From the NCBI GenBank assembly GCA_013388985.1, contig JACAEF010000052.1:1-64000 (forward strand): a DNA stretch of 64,000 nt, written 5' to 3'. Shown here piece after piece: positions 12,337-21,960 of the stretch. This DNA comes from Rhodocyclaceae bacterium (GTDB taxonomy: Bacteria > Pseudomonadota > Gammaproteobacteria > Burkholderiales > Rhodocyclaceae). Position 1 is the first letter of the stretch, and each line of letters opens with the position of its first letter. The notes beneath the pieces are model-generated. The model was not told where the DNA came from, made no database searches, and saw only the letters and a list, made by a program, of their open reading frames with translations. A program made the position numbers and the translations under genes.

Positions 12337-12576
12337 TCAAGGCCGCCCCATGAACAGCGCGGCGACTTCGTCATTGTGGGCATCGATATCCTCCGGCACC
12401 TCGAATTCGCCGCGGGCGATGCCGATGCGTCGGCTCGTGTCCGGCTGGATCGGCAATACGCGCGCCACCGGCTTGCCGTTGCGGGAAATGACGATCTCCG
12501 TTTCCACGCCGGAGGCGATCAGATCGACCAGGCGTGATAAGTGGGTCTTGGCGTCGAAGAGGCTGACGGTTTGCAT
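12337..12576 (-). CDS. Phd/YefM-type antitoxin
   Basis: MQTVSLFDAKTHLSRLVDLIASGVETEIVISRNGKPVARV; adjacent to PIN toxin. Confidence 0.9.
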   Translation of the reverse strand: MQTVSLFDAKTHLSRLVDLIASGVETEIVISRNGKPVARVLPIQPDTSRRIGIARGEFEVPEDIDAHNDEVAALFMGRP

Positions 12577-12631
12577 TGGAGCTCCTAAATGACCAAACTA
12601 GTCTAGCCAATTTCTTGGACGTGGGCAAGTG

Positions 12632-13294
12632 TCAGCGCAAGCTCAAGACCGGCCAGCCGTGGCGGGCGGCATGAGCGCGCAGGGTGTCGTCGGGATCGAC
12701 GGCGACCGGATGGGTGACGAGACCGAGCAGCGGCAGGTCGTTGTGCGAGTCGCTGTAGAAGGTGCTGCGCTCGAAGGCGCCCCACCATAGCCCCATTTCC
12801 TCCAGCCAGAGGTTGACCCGCGTGATCTTGCCTTCCTTGAAGGCGGGGGTGCCGCGGGGCGCGCCGGTGAAGCGGCCGTCCTCGTGCGCCGGAATGGTGG
12901 CGACCAGATGCGGGATGCCGAATTCGCGGCAGATCGGGCCGGTGACGAAGCTGTTGGTCGCGGTGACCATCACGCACAGATCGCCATCGTCGAGGTGGCG
13001 CTGCACCAGCTGGCGCGCCGGCGTGCCGATCAGCGGCAGGATGCGCGCGGCCATGAATTCGCGGTGCCAGGCGTCGAGCTGCCGGCGGTCGTGGCGCGCG
13101 AGCGGCGCGAGCTGGAATTTCAGGAAGGCGTGGATGTCGAGCGTGCCGGCCTTGTAGTCTTCGTAGAAGGCCTGGTTTTTCGCTTCATGCACTTCGCGGT
13201 CGAGCACGCCTTTCGAGATCAAAAACTGCGCCCATTCGAAGTCGGAGTCGCCAGAGAGCAGGGTGTTGTCGAGATCAAACAGGGTGAGATTCAT
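12632..13294 (-). CDS. HAD-IB family (SerB-like) phosphatase
   Basis: LTLFDLDNTLLSGDSDFEW...SDSHNDLPLL. Confidence 0.9.
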   Translation of the reverse strand: MNLTLFDLDNTLLSGDSDFEWAQFLISKGVLDREVHEAKNQAFYEDYKAGTLDIHAFLKFQLAPLARHDRRQLDAWHREFMAARILPLIGTPARQLVQRHLDDGDLCVMVTATNSFVTGPICREFGIPHLVATIPAHEDGRFTGAPRGTPAFKEGKITRVNLWLEEMGLWWGAFERSTFYSDSHNDLPLLGLVTHPVAVDPDDTLRAHAARHGWPVLSLR

Positions 13295-13976
13295 CGTCTT
13301 CGGGAACGAGGGTGAGTTGCAAGGCTTCCTTGAGCAGCGGCAGGGTGGCGTGCTGCTTGCGTTCGAGCGTGGCGCGGTCGAGATGGTCGAGCACGGCCAT
13401 CAGGGAGGGCAGGTCGCGCCGGCCATGGGCGAGCAGGTAGCGGACGAGGCCGTCATCGACGCGCAGGCCGCGCTCCAACGCATGGCGACGCAGCGCGGCG
13501 GCCTTCTCGTCGTCGTTGAGCGTCTTCACGGCATAGATCAGCGTCTGGCCGATGCGCGTGCGCAGGTCTTCGCGCAGCTTGAGCTTCGCCGGCGGCTTGT
13601 GGCCGGCCAGCAAAAGCCCGAGGCCGATCAGGCGTGCGGTGTTGAAGATGCGGAACAGCGCGATCTGCGCGCCCTCGTCGAGCGCGTCGACGTCATCGAC
13701 GATCAGCAGGCCGCCGGGCGGCGCCTGAAAATCGGCGCTGGTGGAACGGCACCCCGACAGCAGCAGCACCGGACGTCGACGCATCGCCCGCGTGGCGGTG
13801 GCCGCAAGCAGATGGCTCTTGCCGCAGCCTTTCGCACCCCACAGGGTGATCGCATCGAAACAGCCGGGTTCGGCGAGCAGGCGCAGCCGCGCCACCAGCT
13901 CGGCATTTTCGCCGACGATGAAATTGTCGAAGGAAGGCGGCTGATTGGGCCGCAGATCGAGCAGCAGTTGGGTCAA
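13275..13976 (-). CDS. hda: DnaA regulatory inactivator Hda
   Basis: MTQLLLDLRPNQPPSFDNFIVGENAELV...LWGAKGCGKSHLL. Confidence 0.92.
   Translation of the reverse strand: MTQLLLDLRPNQPPSFDNFIVGENAELVARLRLLAEPGCFDAITLWGAKGCGKSHLLAATATRAMRRRPVLLLSGCRSTSADFQAPPGGLLIVDDVDALDEGAQIALFRIFNTARLIGLGLLLAGHKPPAKLKLREDLRTRIGQTLIYAVKTLNDDEKAAALRRHALERGLRVDDGLVRYLLAHGRRDLPSLMAVLDHLDRATLERKQHATLPLLKEALQLTLVPEDDESHPV
13729..13753 (-). repeat. dispersed repeat copy inside hda
   Basis: AAATCGGCGCTGGTGGAACGGCACC; encodes CRSTSADF. Confidence 0.75.
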
Positions 13977-14089
13977 GGCAGGGCGAGCAGTGAGCTGATT
14001 CCGGTAAAATCCGCGCGCAAAATCCTTGCGGCAGTGTGAATTATCGCCGCAAATCCGCCCGATTCATCCTTTCCTGAGTCTCGATCACC

Positions 14090-15130
14090 ATGAATTCAAC
14101 CCCCTCCCCCCTGACGTATCGCGATGCGGGCGTCGATATCGATGCCGGCGACGCGCTGGTGGAACGCATCAAGCCTGCCGCGAAGCGCACGCTGCGGCCC
14201 GAGGTGCTGGGGGGCATCGGCGGCTTCGGCGCTTTATGCGACCTGCCGAAGAAATACCGCGAGCCGGTGCTGGTCTCGGGCACCGACGGCGTCGGCACCA
14301 AGCTGAAGCTCGCCTTCCAGTTGAACCGCCACGACACGGTCGGTCAGGATCTGGTGGCGATGAGCGTCAATGACATCCTCGTGCAAGGGGCCGAGCCGCT
14401 GTTCTTCCTCGACTACTTCGCCTGCGGCAGGCTCGACGTCGGCACCGCGGCGACGGTGATCGAGGGCATCGCCAAAGGCTGCGAGCTGGCCGGCTGCGCG
14501 CTGATCGGCGGCGAGACCGCCGAGATGCCCGACATGTATCCGCCGGGCGAATACGATCTGGCCGGCTTCGCCGTCGGCGTGGTCGAAAAGTCGCAGATCA
14601 TCGACGGCAGCTCGATCCGGCCGGGCGACGCGGTGCTGGGCCTCGCTTCCTCCGGCGCCCACTCGAACGGCTATTCGCTGATCCGCAAGATCGTCGAGCG
14701 TGCGAGGCCGGACATGGCGGCCGATTTCCACGGCCGGCCGTTCGCCGACGCGCTCATCGCGCCGACGCGCATCTATGTGAAATCGCTGCTCGCGCTGATG
14801 GAAAGCGTGACGGTGAAGGGCATGGCGCACATCACCGGCGGCGGCATCACCGGCAACGTGCCGCGCGTGCTGCCGGAAGACGTCACCGCCGTGATCGAAA
14901 AGTCGTCCTGGACGCTGCCGCCGCTGTTCCAGTGGCTGCAGCGCGAAGGCAACGTCGCCGACGACGAGATGCACCGCGTCTTCAACTGCGGCATCGGCAT
15001 GGTGGTGATCGTCGCTGCCGAAGATGCGAATCGGGCGACCGAAGCGCTGAGAGCGGCCGGTGAAACGGTGTTCGCCCTCGGGCGCATCGAGGCGCGCCAG
15101 CCCGGTCAGCCGCAGACCGTGATCCGTTGA
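14090..15130 (+). CDS. purM: phosphoribosylformylglycinamidine cyclo-ligase
   Basis: [27 protein letters not shown]...[12 protein letters not shown]. Confidence 0.97.
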   Translation: MNSTPSPLTYRDAGVDIDAGDALVERIKPAAKRTLRPEVLGGIGGFGALCDLPKKYREPVLVSGTDGVGTKLKLAFQLNRHDTVGQDLVAMSVNDILVQGAEPLFFLDYFACGRLDVGTAATVIEGIAKGCELAGCALIGGETAEMPDMYPPGEYDLAGFAVGVVEKSQIIDGSSIRPGDAVLGLASSGAHSNGYSLIRKIVERARPDMAADFHGRPFADALIAPTRIYVKSLLALMESVTVKGMAHITGGGITGNVPRVLPEDVTAVIEKSSWTLPPLFQWLQREGNVADDEMHRVFNCGIGMVVIVAAEDANRATEALRAAGETVFALGRIEARQPGQPQTVIR

Positions 15131-15132
15131 TG

Positions 15133-15873
15133 TCACAGACCGAGGCGGGCGCGTTCCTCGCGCTGTTCCTCGGTGATGAAGTGCTGGAGCAGGTGCTCGT
15201 CGTGGATCGGCAGGTCGACGAAGCGGCAGCCGATGCGTCCCATCACCTTGTTGCCGCGCTCGAGCGGGCCGACGTTGCGCACTTCCAGCGTCACGACCAG
15301 TCGCAGGCCATTGCGAAATTCGATCAATGCCCCCGGCAAGCGTTGGCCGACTTCGAACGGGGGACGGGGGTCTGGCATTTCCATCGCCAGGCCGCCGACG
15401 CTGATGTCGATGACCGGCAATTGCAGCGGCGGCTGGCCTTCCGGTGCCGGCAGCGTGCAGGTCGGCCGCCGGGTGATCGGCAGCACCAGACGGAAGAATT
15501 CGCGCCGCTGTAACCGCGTGTAACGTTTCGGCAGCTGGGTGACGAAGGCGCGCCGGCCCTGATAGACGGTTTCCTGCACCGCGCCGGTCATGAACAGGTT
15601 CTTCACGCCGTGTGGCGCGCAGATGAAGAAGTTGCGCTCGCTCTTGAGCAGCTTCTGGTTGGTTTCCTCGCTGCCGCCCCAGTCGAAGATCAGCTGGTCG
15701 TGATCTTCATCCACCGCGAGCAGCACGGTCAGGAACATGTCGTTGCCTTCGTTGAAGCTGACGCTGACCCGTTCGCCGTCCTTGATGAGCTGATGCAGGT
15801 AGAAGAGGATTTCGCGCCGATGGTTCGTGCTGAATTTTTCGAGCTCTTCGGGCGGGACGGACTGGACGGTCAT
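15133..15873 (-). CDS. ycgR: YcgR-type flagellar brake / PilZ c-di-GMP protein
   Basis: YcgR N-domain, then [10 protein letters not shown]...DISVGGLAM PilZ motifs. Confidence 0.88.
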   Translation of the reverse strand: MTVQSVPPEELEKFSTNHRREILFYLHQLIKDGERVSVSFNEGNDMFLTVLLAVDEDHDQLIFDWGGSEETNQKLLKSERNFFICAPHGVKNLFMTGAVQETVYQGRRAFVTQLPKRYTRLQRREFFRLVLPITRRPTCTLPAPEGQPPLQLPVIDISVGGLAMEMPDPRPPFEVGQRLPGALIEFRNGLRLVVTLEVRNVGPLERGNKVMGRIGCRFVDLPIHDEHLLQHFITEEQREERARLGL

Positions 15874-16844
15874 TCGTTCTGGCGGAGGGTATGTTCCAGA
15901 TGGGCTGCTATGGCCAACTCTATTCTTGCAGCTGCAGCCGGTTCCGCTAAGGCGGATTCGAGGTCGATTGTGCCCGCTTCTCGCAGCGCTCTGAGCCAGG
16001 TCAGTTGCCGCTTGGCGAACTGGCGCGTGGCGAAGATGCCGCGCTCGGCGAGTTCCCCGCGGGGCAGACGGCCTTCGAGCATCTCCCAGACCTGGCGATA
16101 GCCGACGCAGCGCATCGAGGGCAGCTCGCCGCTGAGCCGGTAACGCGCGCGCAGCGCCTCGACCTCACCGACCAGCCCGGCGGCGAGCATCGCGTGGAAG
16201 CGCTCCGCGATGCGTTCATGGAGGCGCTGGCGTTGCGGTGCGACCAGCGCGATCGTCAGCAGCCGGTAGGGCAGGGCAGGTGCTTCCTGACGTTGCAGGA
16301 AGGAAGAGAGCGGCCGGCCGGTGAGCCGCAACACTTCGAGCGCGCGCTGGATGCGCTGGCTGTCGGTGGGCGCGAGGCGGGCGGCGGTGTCCGGATCGCC
16401 CCGCGCCAGCTCGGCATGCAGCGCCGGCCAGCCGCGCTCCGTGGCTTGCGCATCGATCGCGGCGCGCAATTCTGGATCGGCCTCGGGCAGGTCGGCCAAG
16501 CCTTCGATCAGCGCCTTGAAATACAGCATCGTGCCGCCGACCAGAAGCGGCACCCTGCTACGCGCGGTGATCTCAGCCATTACGCGCAGCGCGTCGCTGC
16601 GGAAGCGGGCGGCCGAGTAGCGTTCCTCGGGCGTGATCAGATCGATCAGGTGGTGGGGAAAGCGCGTAAGCGTTTCGCGGTCGGGCTTCGCGGTGCCGAT
16701 GTCCATGCCGATGAACACCTGCGCCGAATCGAGGCTGACGATCTAGACCGGAAAGCGCGCGGCGATGGCCAGCGCCAGCTCGGTCTTGCCGCTCGCGGTC
16801 GGGCCGATCAGCGCGATCGCGGGAGGCAGGGAAGGGGACGTCAC
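15870..16844 (-). pseudogene. miaA: tRNA dimethylallyltransferase MiaA with in-frame amber codon
   Basis: GTG start at 16844: [58 protein letters not shown] at 16745-16743 in frame with the downstream 282-aa ORF. Confidence 0.85.
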
Positions 16845-16900
16845 GGTTGAAATCGACACGTCAATGCCCATTTACACGCCAGAGTTCTGAAGGAGGTCTC

Positions 16901-17134
16901 ATGAACATCCTGTTCAACAATCCGCAGCTGTATCTGATCGATTATCCGGGCATCGACGCGCTCGAAATCCTCGACAAGCGCAATGGCCGGATCGGATTGC
17001 TGCGCGGCGCGGTCGCAGCGCGCATGCGCGAGGAATTCAGGGAGTTCCTCACCCGTGCCCACGACGAGGAAGAATACGAAGATTTCCTCGACGCCCACGA
17101 CGCCATCCTCGGCCACCCGGTCTCCTTGCACTGA
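16901..17134 (+). CDS. DUF3567-like small protein
   Basis: AGGAGG RBS; MNILFNNPQLYLIDYPG...HPVSLH. Confidence 0.7.
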   Translation: MNILFNNPQLYLIDYPGIDALEILDKRNGRIGLLRGAVAARMREEFREFLTRAHDEEEYEDFLDAHDAILGHPVSLH

Positions 17135-17144
17135 AGCCGCCTGA

Positions 17145-18908
17145 TCATCGGCCGCGCATGAACAGCCGGTCGAGTTCGGAAAGCGGCAGCTGAATCCAGG
17201 TCGGCCGGCCGTGATTGCACTGGTCGGCGCGGTCGGTTTCCTCCATCGCACGCAGCAACGCATCCATTTCCGGCAGGGAGAGCTGCCGGTGGGCGCGCAC
17301 CGCGCCGTGGCAGGCCAGCGTGGCGAGGAGGTCATTGCGATGCCGTTCGAGCACATGGCTGGCCGGGTGTTCCATGAGCTCGGCGAGCAGCGCGCGCGCC
17401 AGCGCCGCGATGTCGCCGCCGGCGAGCAGGGCGGGCACGGCACGCACCGAAAGCTGCTGCGGGCCGGCCGCGGAGATTTCGAATCCCAGCCGTTCGAGCG
17501 TGGCGGCATGTTCCTCGGCGCAGGCCTGCTCGGCCGCGCTCGCCTGCAGCAGCACGGGGACGAGCAGCGCCTGGGTGGCGGGATGGGCATCGGCCGCGGC
17601 TTTCAGCTTTTCATAAAGGATGCGCTCGTGGGCGGCGTGCATGTCGACGAGCACGAGCCCTTGGCTGTTCTGCGCCAGGATGTAGATGCCGTGGAGCTGG
17701 GCGAGGGCATGACCGAGCGGGCGCTCCTCGCGCTCGGCCACCGCTGCGGGCGCCTCCTCGCCGCGCAAAGTCGGCGCTGGTGGAGCGGCACCCGAAAAGG
17801 CCCGCTGGGCAAAATCCAGATAGGCGGCGGCCGGTGGTTCGCTGACGGTGAGCGTGGCCTGCCGAGGCGGCGGATGCGTCGGCGTCTGGACGGCCTGCGC
17901 CGGGCTTTTCACGGCGGAAAGCGGCTCCGCCAGCGCGCGTTGCAGGGCGTGGAACACGAACCGATGCACCCCCTGGCCGTCGCGGAAGCGCACTTCGGTC
18001 TTGGCGGGGTGGACGTTGACATCGACCAGCGCCGGGTCGATGTCGAGGAACAGCACCCAGGCGGGATGCAGCGCGCCATGCAGCACGTCGGCATAGGCGG
18101 CGCGCGCCGCGTGGGCGAGCAGCTTGTCGCGCACGAAGCGGCCATTGACGTAGAAGAGCTGCTCGGCGCGCGTGTTCTTCGCATAAGCGGGCAGCGCGGC
18201 GAAGCCGGCGAGCCGCAGTGGCCCGGCCTGTGCGTCGATCGGCCGGGCGTGGGTAAGAAACGCCTCGCCCATCAGCTCGCGGGTGCGGCGTGCCAGGTCG
18301 GCCGACATCAGGCGGCGTCGCACCTGGTCGTTGTGTGCCAGCGTGAAAGACACGTCGGGGCGTGCGAGAGCAATCCGCGTCAGCACGTCGTCGCAATGCG
18401 CGAATTCGGTGGCGACCGACTTGAGGAATTTGCGCCGCGCCGGGGTGTTGAAATAGAGATCGGCGACCATCACCACCGTGCCGGCAGAGAGCGCGGCGGG
18501 CTTGGGCTCGCCGCCGTGGGCGAGCGTCTCGCCATCGAGCTTCCAGGCATGCGCGGCTTCCCGGCTGCGGCTGGTGATGCTGACCCGGGCGACCGAGGCG
18601 ATCGAGGCGAGCGCCTCGCCGCGAAAGCCGTAGCTGGCGACGCATTCGAGATCGGCCAGCGTGGCGATCTTGCTCGTCGCGTGGCGCGCAAACGCAAGCG
18701 GCAGGTCGTCCTTCTCGATACCGCCGCCGTCGTCGGCGACGCGGATCAGCTTGACGCCTCCCTCCTCGAGCTGCACGTCGATCCTGGTGGCGCCGGCATC
18801 GAGGCTGTTCTCGATCAGTTCCTTGAGCACCGATGCCGGGCGTTCGACCACTTCGCCGGCGGCGATCTGGCTGATCAGGAGGTCGGGAAGGGGGTGAATT
18901 CGCGCCAT
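17145..18908 (-). CDS. mutL: DNA mismatch repair protein MutL
   Basis: IHPLPDLLISQIAAGEVVERPASVLKELIENSLDAGA. Confidence 0.97.
   Translation of the reverse strand: MARIHPLPDLLISQIAAGEVVERPASVLKELIENSLDAGATRIDVQLEEGGVKLIRVADDGGGIEKDDLPLAFARHATSKIATLADLECVASYGFRGEALASIASVARVSITSRSREAAHAWKLDGETLAHGGEPKPAALSAGTVVMVADLYFNTPARRKFLKSVATEFAHCDDVLTRIALARPDVSFTLAHNDQVRRRLMSADLARRTRELMGEAFLTHARPIDAQAGPLRLAGFAALPAYAKNTRAEQLFYVNGRFVRDKLLAHAARAAYADVLHGALHPAWVLFLDIDPALVDVNVHPAKTEVRFRDGQGVHRFVFHALQRALAEPLSAVKSPAQAVQTPTHPPPRQATLTVSEPPAAAYLDFAQRAFSGAAPPAPTLRGEEAPAAVAEREERPLGHALAQLHGIYILAQNSQGLVLVDMHAAHERILYEKLKAAADAHPATQALLVPVLLQASAAEQACAEEHAATLERLGFEISAAGPQQLSVRAVPALLAGGDIAALARALLAELMEHPASHVLERHRNDLLATLACHGAVRAHRQLSLPEMDALLRAMEETDRADQCNHGRPTWIQLPLSELDRLFMRGR
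17747..17792 (-). repeat. long-form dispersed repeat copy in mutL interdomain linker
   Basis: GGGCGCCTCCTCGCCGCGCAAAGTCGGCGCTGGTGGAGCGGCAC; shares both arms with the pcnB unit; encodes AAPPAPTLRGEEAP. Confidence 0.9.
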
Positions 18909-18942
18909 CGGCCCATTATAGGGGTGGGGTAAACTGCGCCGC

Positions 18943-19593
18943 ATGGAGCTCTTGCTGCAATTCGTCGATATCGTCCTGCATCTGGACCGGCATCTCGCGC
19001 TGCTGGTCGCGGACTATGGGGTGTGGATCTACGCGCTGCTGTTCGCGATCGTCTTTTGCGAGACCGGGCTGGTCGTCACCCCCTTCCTGCCGGGCGATTC
19101 GCTGCTGTTCGTCGCCGGCGCGCTCGCCGCGACGGGCGGGATGGACATCGGCGTGCTGATCGGCGTGCTGCTGGCGGCGGCGGTGCTCGGCGACAACGCC
19201 AATTACTGGATCGGCCGCTGGGTCGGCCAGCGCATCCTGCGCTGGGGCGAGGGCTCGCGTTTCTTCAACCGCGCTGCCTATGAGAAGACTCACGCCTTCT
19301 ACGAGCGCTACGGCCCATTGACGATGACGATGGCGCGCTTCGTGCCGCTGGTGCGCACCTTCGCACCCTTCGTCGCCGGCGTCGCGCGCATGACCTACCC
19401 GCGCTTTTTCGCTTTCGACCTGCTCGGCGCGCTGCTCTGGGTGTTCTCGCTGACGCTGGCCGGCTACTGGTTCGGCAACCTGCCGGCGGTGAAGAACAAC
19501 CTGTCGCTGGTGATCGTCGGCATCATCCTCGTCTCGGTGCTGCCGATGGCGATCGGCTGGCTGCGCGCGCGGCTTGCAGCGGCCCGCCCATGA
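18943..19593 (+). CDS. DedA family membrane protein
   Basis: FCETGLVVTPFLPGDSLLFVAGALAA...RFVPLVRTFAPFVAG. Confidence 0.94.
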   Translation: MELLLQFVDIVLHLDRHLALLVADYGVWIYALLFAIVFCETGLVVTPFLPGDSLLFVAGALAATGGMDIGVLIGVLLAAAVLGDNANYWIGRWVGQRILRWGEGSRFFNRAAYEKTHAFYERYGPLTMTMARFVPLVRTFAPFVAGVARMTYPRFFAFDLLGALLWVFSLTLAGYWFGNLPAVKNNLSLVIVGIILVSVLPMAIGWLRARLAAARP

Positions 19594-20282
19594 AGCGGCG
19601 CAGTCTGTTGCTGGCCGTTTCGTGTTTCCCGCTTCTTTCCGGTTGTCTGTCGAGTCCTGGGCAGCTCGCCAAGACCGATGTCGATCGCGTCGCCGATCTG
19701 CATCGCCGCGAAGTGTTCGCCAGCCTCGGCCGCCTGGCCGACAAGCTCTACCGGCGCAATCCGCGCGAATGGAAGAAGGGCGGCCATGCAAGCCGTGAGG
19801 CGGCGCTCGCGAAACTGATGGACCCGCAGCGTCTCGGCCTCTCGCCAGAGCCCGAAGGCCGGCGCGGCACGGTGCTGCTGCTCGCCGGCCTGCGCGAGGA
19901 TTATCCGCACGATCGCGTCGCCGCGTTCATCGGCGGTCTCAACACGATGCTCTACGACGCCTTCGACGGCAAGACCGAGTTCTTCATCCTCGACGATCTC
20001 GATGCCCAGCGGCTCTACAATGCGGCCCGCAACGTCGAGATCGCCGCCTGGAAGCTCGCCAACGCGCGCCGCACGCAGCCCGAAGGCGAGCTGCCGGCGG
20101 GCACGCCGCTCTTGCTCTCGAACGAGATGGGGCCGATCCAGAACCTCAGCTTCGAACGCGAGTTCGGCCGGCTGATCGGCAGTCTCGACCTGCTTGCGCA
20201 AATCGTCGCCGACAAGTCGAACCGCACCGTCGTCAAGGTCGTCCACAATCTCGCCACCGCGCTGTTCCTACCCGTCAAATGA
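19590..20282 (+). CDS. putative lipoprotein
   Basis: MKRRSLLLAVSCFPLLSGCLSS lipobox. Confidence 0.75.
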   Translation: MKRRSLLLAVSCFPLLSGCLSSPGQLAKTDVDRVADLHRREVFASLGRLADKLYRRNPREWKKGGHASREAALAKLMDPQRLGLSPEPEGRRGTVLLLAGLREDYPHDRVAAFIGGLNTMLYDAFDGKTEFFILDDLDAQRLYNAARNVEIAAWKLANARRTQPEGELPAGTPLLLSNEMGPIQNLSFEREFGRLIGSLDLLAQIVADKSNRTVVKVVHNLATALFLPVK

Positions 20283-20914
20283 AACGCTACGTCATCCTCA
20301 TCTCCGGCCGCGGCAGCAACATGCAGGCGCTCATCGAAGCGCAGCTGCCCGGCCAGTGCGTCGCCGTGATCAGCAACCGGCCCGAGGCGGCCGGGCTCGC
20401 CTGGGCCGCCGGCCGCGGCGTGCCGACGCGCGTCGTCGATCATCGCCAGTACCCTTCCCGCGAAGCCTTCGATGCCGCGCTGGCCGAGGAGATCGAGCGT
20501 CTCGGCGGCGAGCTGGTGCTGCTCGCCGGTTTCATGCGCATCCTCACCGAAGGCTTCGTGCGCCGTTTTTCTGGCCGCCTGATCAACATCCACCCCTCGC
20601 TCCTGCCCGCCTTCCCGGGGCTGCGTACGCACGAGGCGGCGCTGGCCACCGGCGTGCGCGTGCATGGCTGCACGGTGCATTTCGTCACCCCGGCGCTCGA
20701 TTGCGGGCCGATCATCATCCAGGCCGCCGTGCCGGTGCTGGCGGCGGATACGTCGGAGAGCCTCGCCGCGCGCGTGCTCGCGCAGGAGCACATCATCTAC
20801 CCGCAGGCGGCGCGCGCGGTGCTCGAAGGCCGCTGCCGGCTCGCCGATGGCCGTGTCGTCTGGGAGGGCGATGCCACGCCGGCGCATCTCGCCCTGCGGG
20901 TCCCGGCGCAGTAA
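20279..20914 (+). CDS. purN: phosphoribosylglycinamide formyltransferase
   Basis: ILISGRGSNMQALIEA...NIHPSLLPAFPGL. Confidence 0.96.
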   Translation: MKRYVILISGRGSNMQALIEAQLPGQCVAVISNRPEAAGLAWAAGRGVPTRVVDHRQYPSREAFDAALAEEIERLGGELVLLAGFMRILTEGFVRRFSGRLINIHPSLLPAFPGLRTHEAALATGVRVHGCTVHFVTPALDCGPIIIQAAVPVLAADTSESLAARVLAQEHIIYPQAARAVLEGRCRLADGRVVWEGDATPAHLALRVPAQ

Positions 20915-21960
20915 TGCTGCCGCTCTGGCTGGCGCTGGCCGCCTCGCTGACGCTGCATCTCGGCGTGCTGCTGTCGCCGGGCTGGATCTTGCCGATGGAC
21001 GGGGAAGCGGAAGCCGGCCGTCTCGATGCGACCCTCGTGCCGGCCCCTGTGGCGCCGAGCCCGGCAGCGACCGCCGCGACGCCGGCGACGAAGAAACCGC
21101 CGCGCGTCAAGCGGCCGAAACCACCGCCTGCCGTTCCGCCCACACCCGCCCATCCGCAGGTGGATGTTCCGCACACCACGCCACCGACCGCCGAGCCAGA
21201 GACTGTGGCGTCGTCCGCACCACCCCAGTCCGCGGATGTGCCGCCGGCTGTCGAGACCGCTTCTTCCGCCGAGGGTGCCGTCCCGCCAGCGCCGACTTTC
21301 CATGTCCGCTGGCCCCGCAGCGGCCGCATCGTCTATCAGGTCTCGCGTGGCGAACAGGGCTTCGTCATCGGCCGGGCCGAGCAGCGCTGGGAGTGGGACG
21401 AGGCGCATTACCTGCTGGAAACCGTCGCCGAGACCAGCGGCCTCGTCGCGCTGTTCAAGCCGGCGCGGGTCGTGCAAGCCAGCCGCGGCGGTTTCGATGC
21501 CGCCGGCGTGCGGCCGCAGGAGTTTACGCTCGAGCGCGAGGGACGCGAGACCGAACGCGTGATTTTCGAAGCTGGCGAAGCGCGCATCGTGTTTTCCCGC
21601 GGCGGCAGCGCGCCGTTTTCGGCTGGCGTGCAGGACGTGCTTTCGGTATTCTTCCAGCTCGCCGGACTGCCGCTCGACCTGCCCGAATATGCCGTCAGCG
21701 TGGCGACCACGCGCAAGCTGGCGAACTACCAGGTGACGGTGAGCGACGTGACCGGTCTCGAGACGCCACTGGGCATGCGGCAGGCTCGCCACCTCACGAT
21801 ACAGGGCCGGCCCGGCGAAGATGTCACGGAGCTCTGGCTGGACGAGCAGACACGCCTGCCGCTGAAAATCCGCCATCGCGACCGCAAGAGCGAGGTTTTC
21901 GACCAGATGATCGTCAGCATCGAACCCGGATTTGACATCGAAATGGATCTGCCGCGATGA
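20914..21960 (+). CDS. DUF3108-like protein with Pro-rich linker
   Basis: Signal/TM, Pro-rich region, beta-rich C-terminal domain. Confidence 0.7.
   Translation: MLPLWLALAASLTLHLGVLLSPGWILPMDGEAEAGRLDATLVPAPVAPSPAATAATPATKKPPRVKRPKPPPAVPPTPAHPQVDVPHTTPPTAEPETVASSAPPQSADVPPAVETASSAEGAVPPAPTFHVRWPRSGRIVYQVSRGEQGFVIGRAEQRWEWDEAHYLLETVAETSGLVALFKPARVVQASRGGFDAAGVRPQEFTLEREGRETERVIFEAGEARIVFSRGGSAPFSAGVQDVLSVFFQLAGLPLDLPEYAVSVATTRKLANYQVTVSDVTGLETPLGMRQARHLTIQGRPGEDVTELWLDEQTRLPLKIRHRDRKSEVFDQMIVSIEPGFDIEMDLPR
21271..21300 (+). repeat. dispersed repeat copy in DUF3108-like gene
   Basis: GAGGGTGCCGTCCCGCCAGCGCCGACTTTC; 32-nt exact identity (GCCGAGGGTGCCGTCCCGCCAGCGCCGACTTT) with the pcnB end copy. 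Confidence 0.95.

Noticed and set aside
11947-12576. PIN toxin/antitoxin pair as mobile island
   Set aside because: Ordinary type II VapBC-like pair; no integrase, repeats or tRNA nearby.
17211-18932. 573-aa ORF opposite mutL
   Set aside because: Shadow ORF of GC-rich coding DNA; mutL on the other strand is unambiguous.
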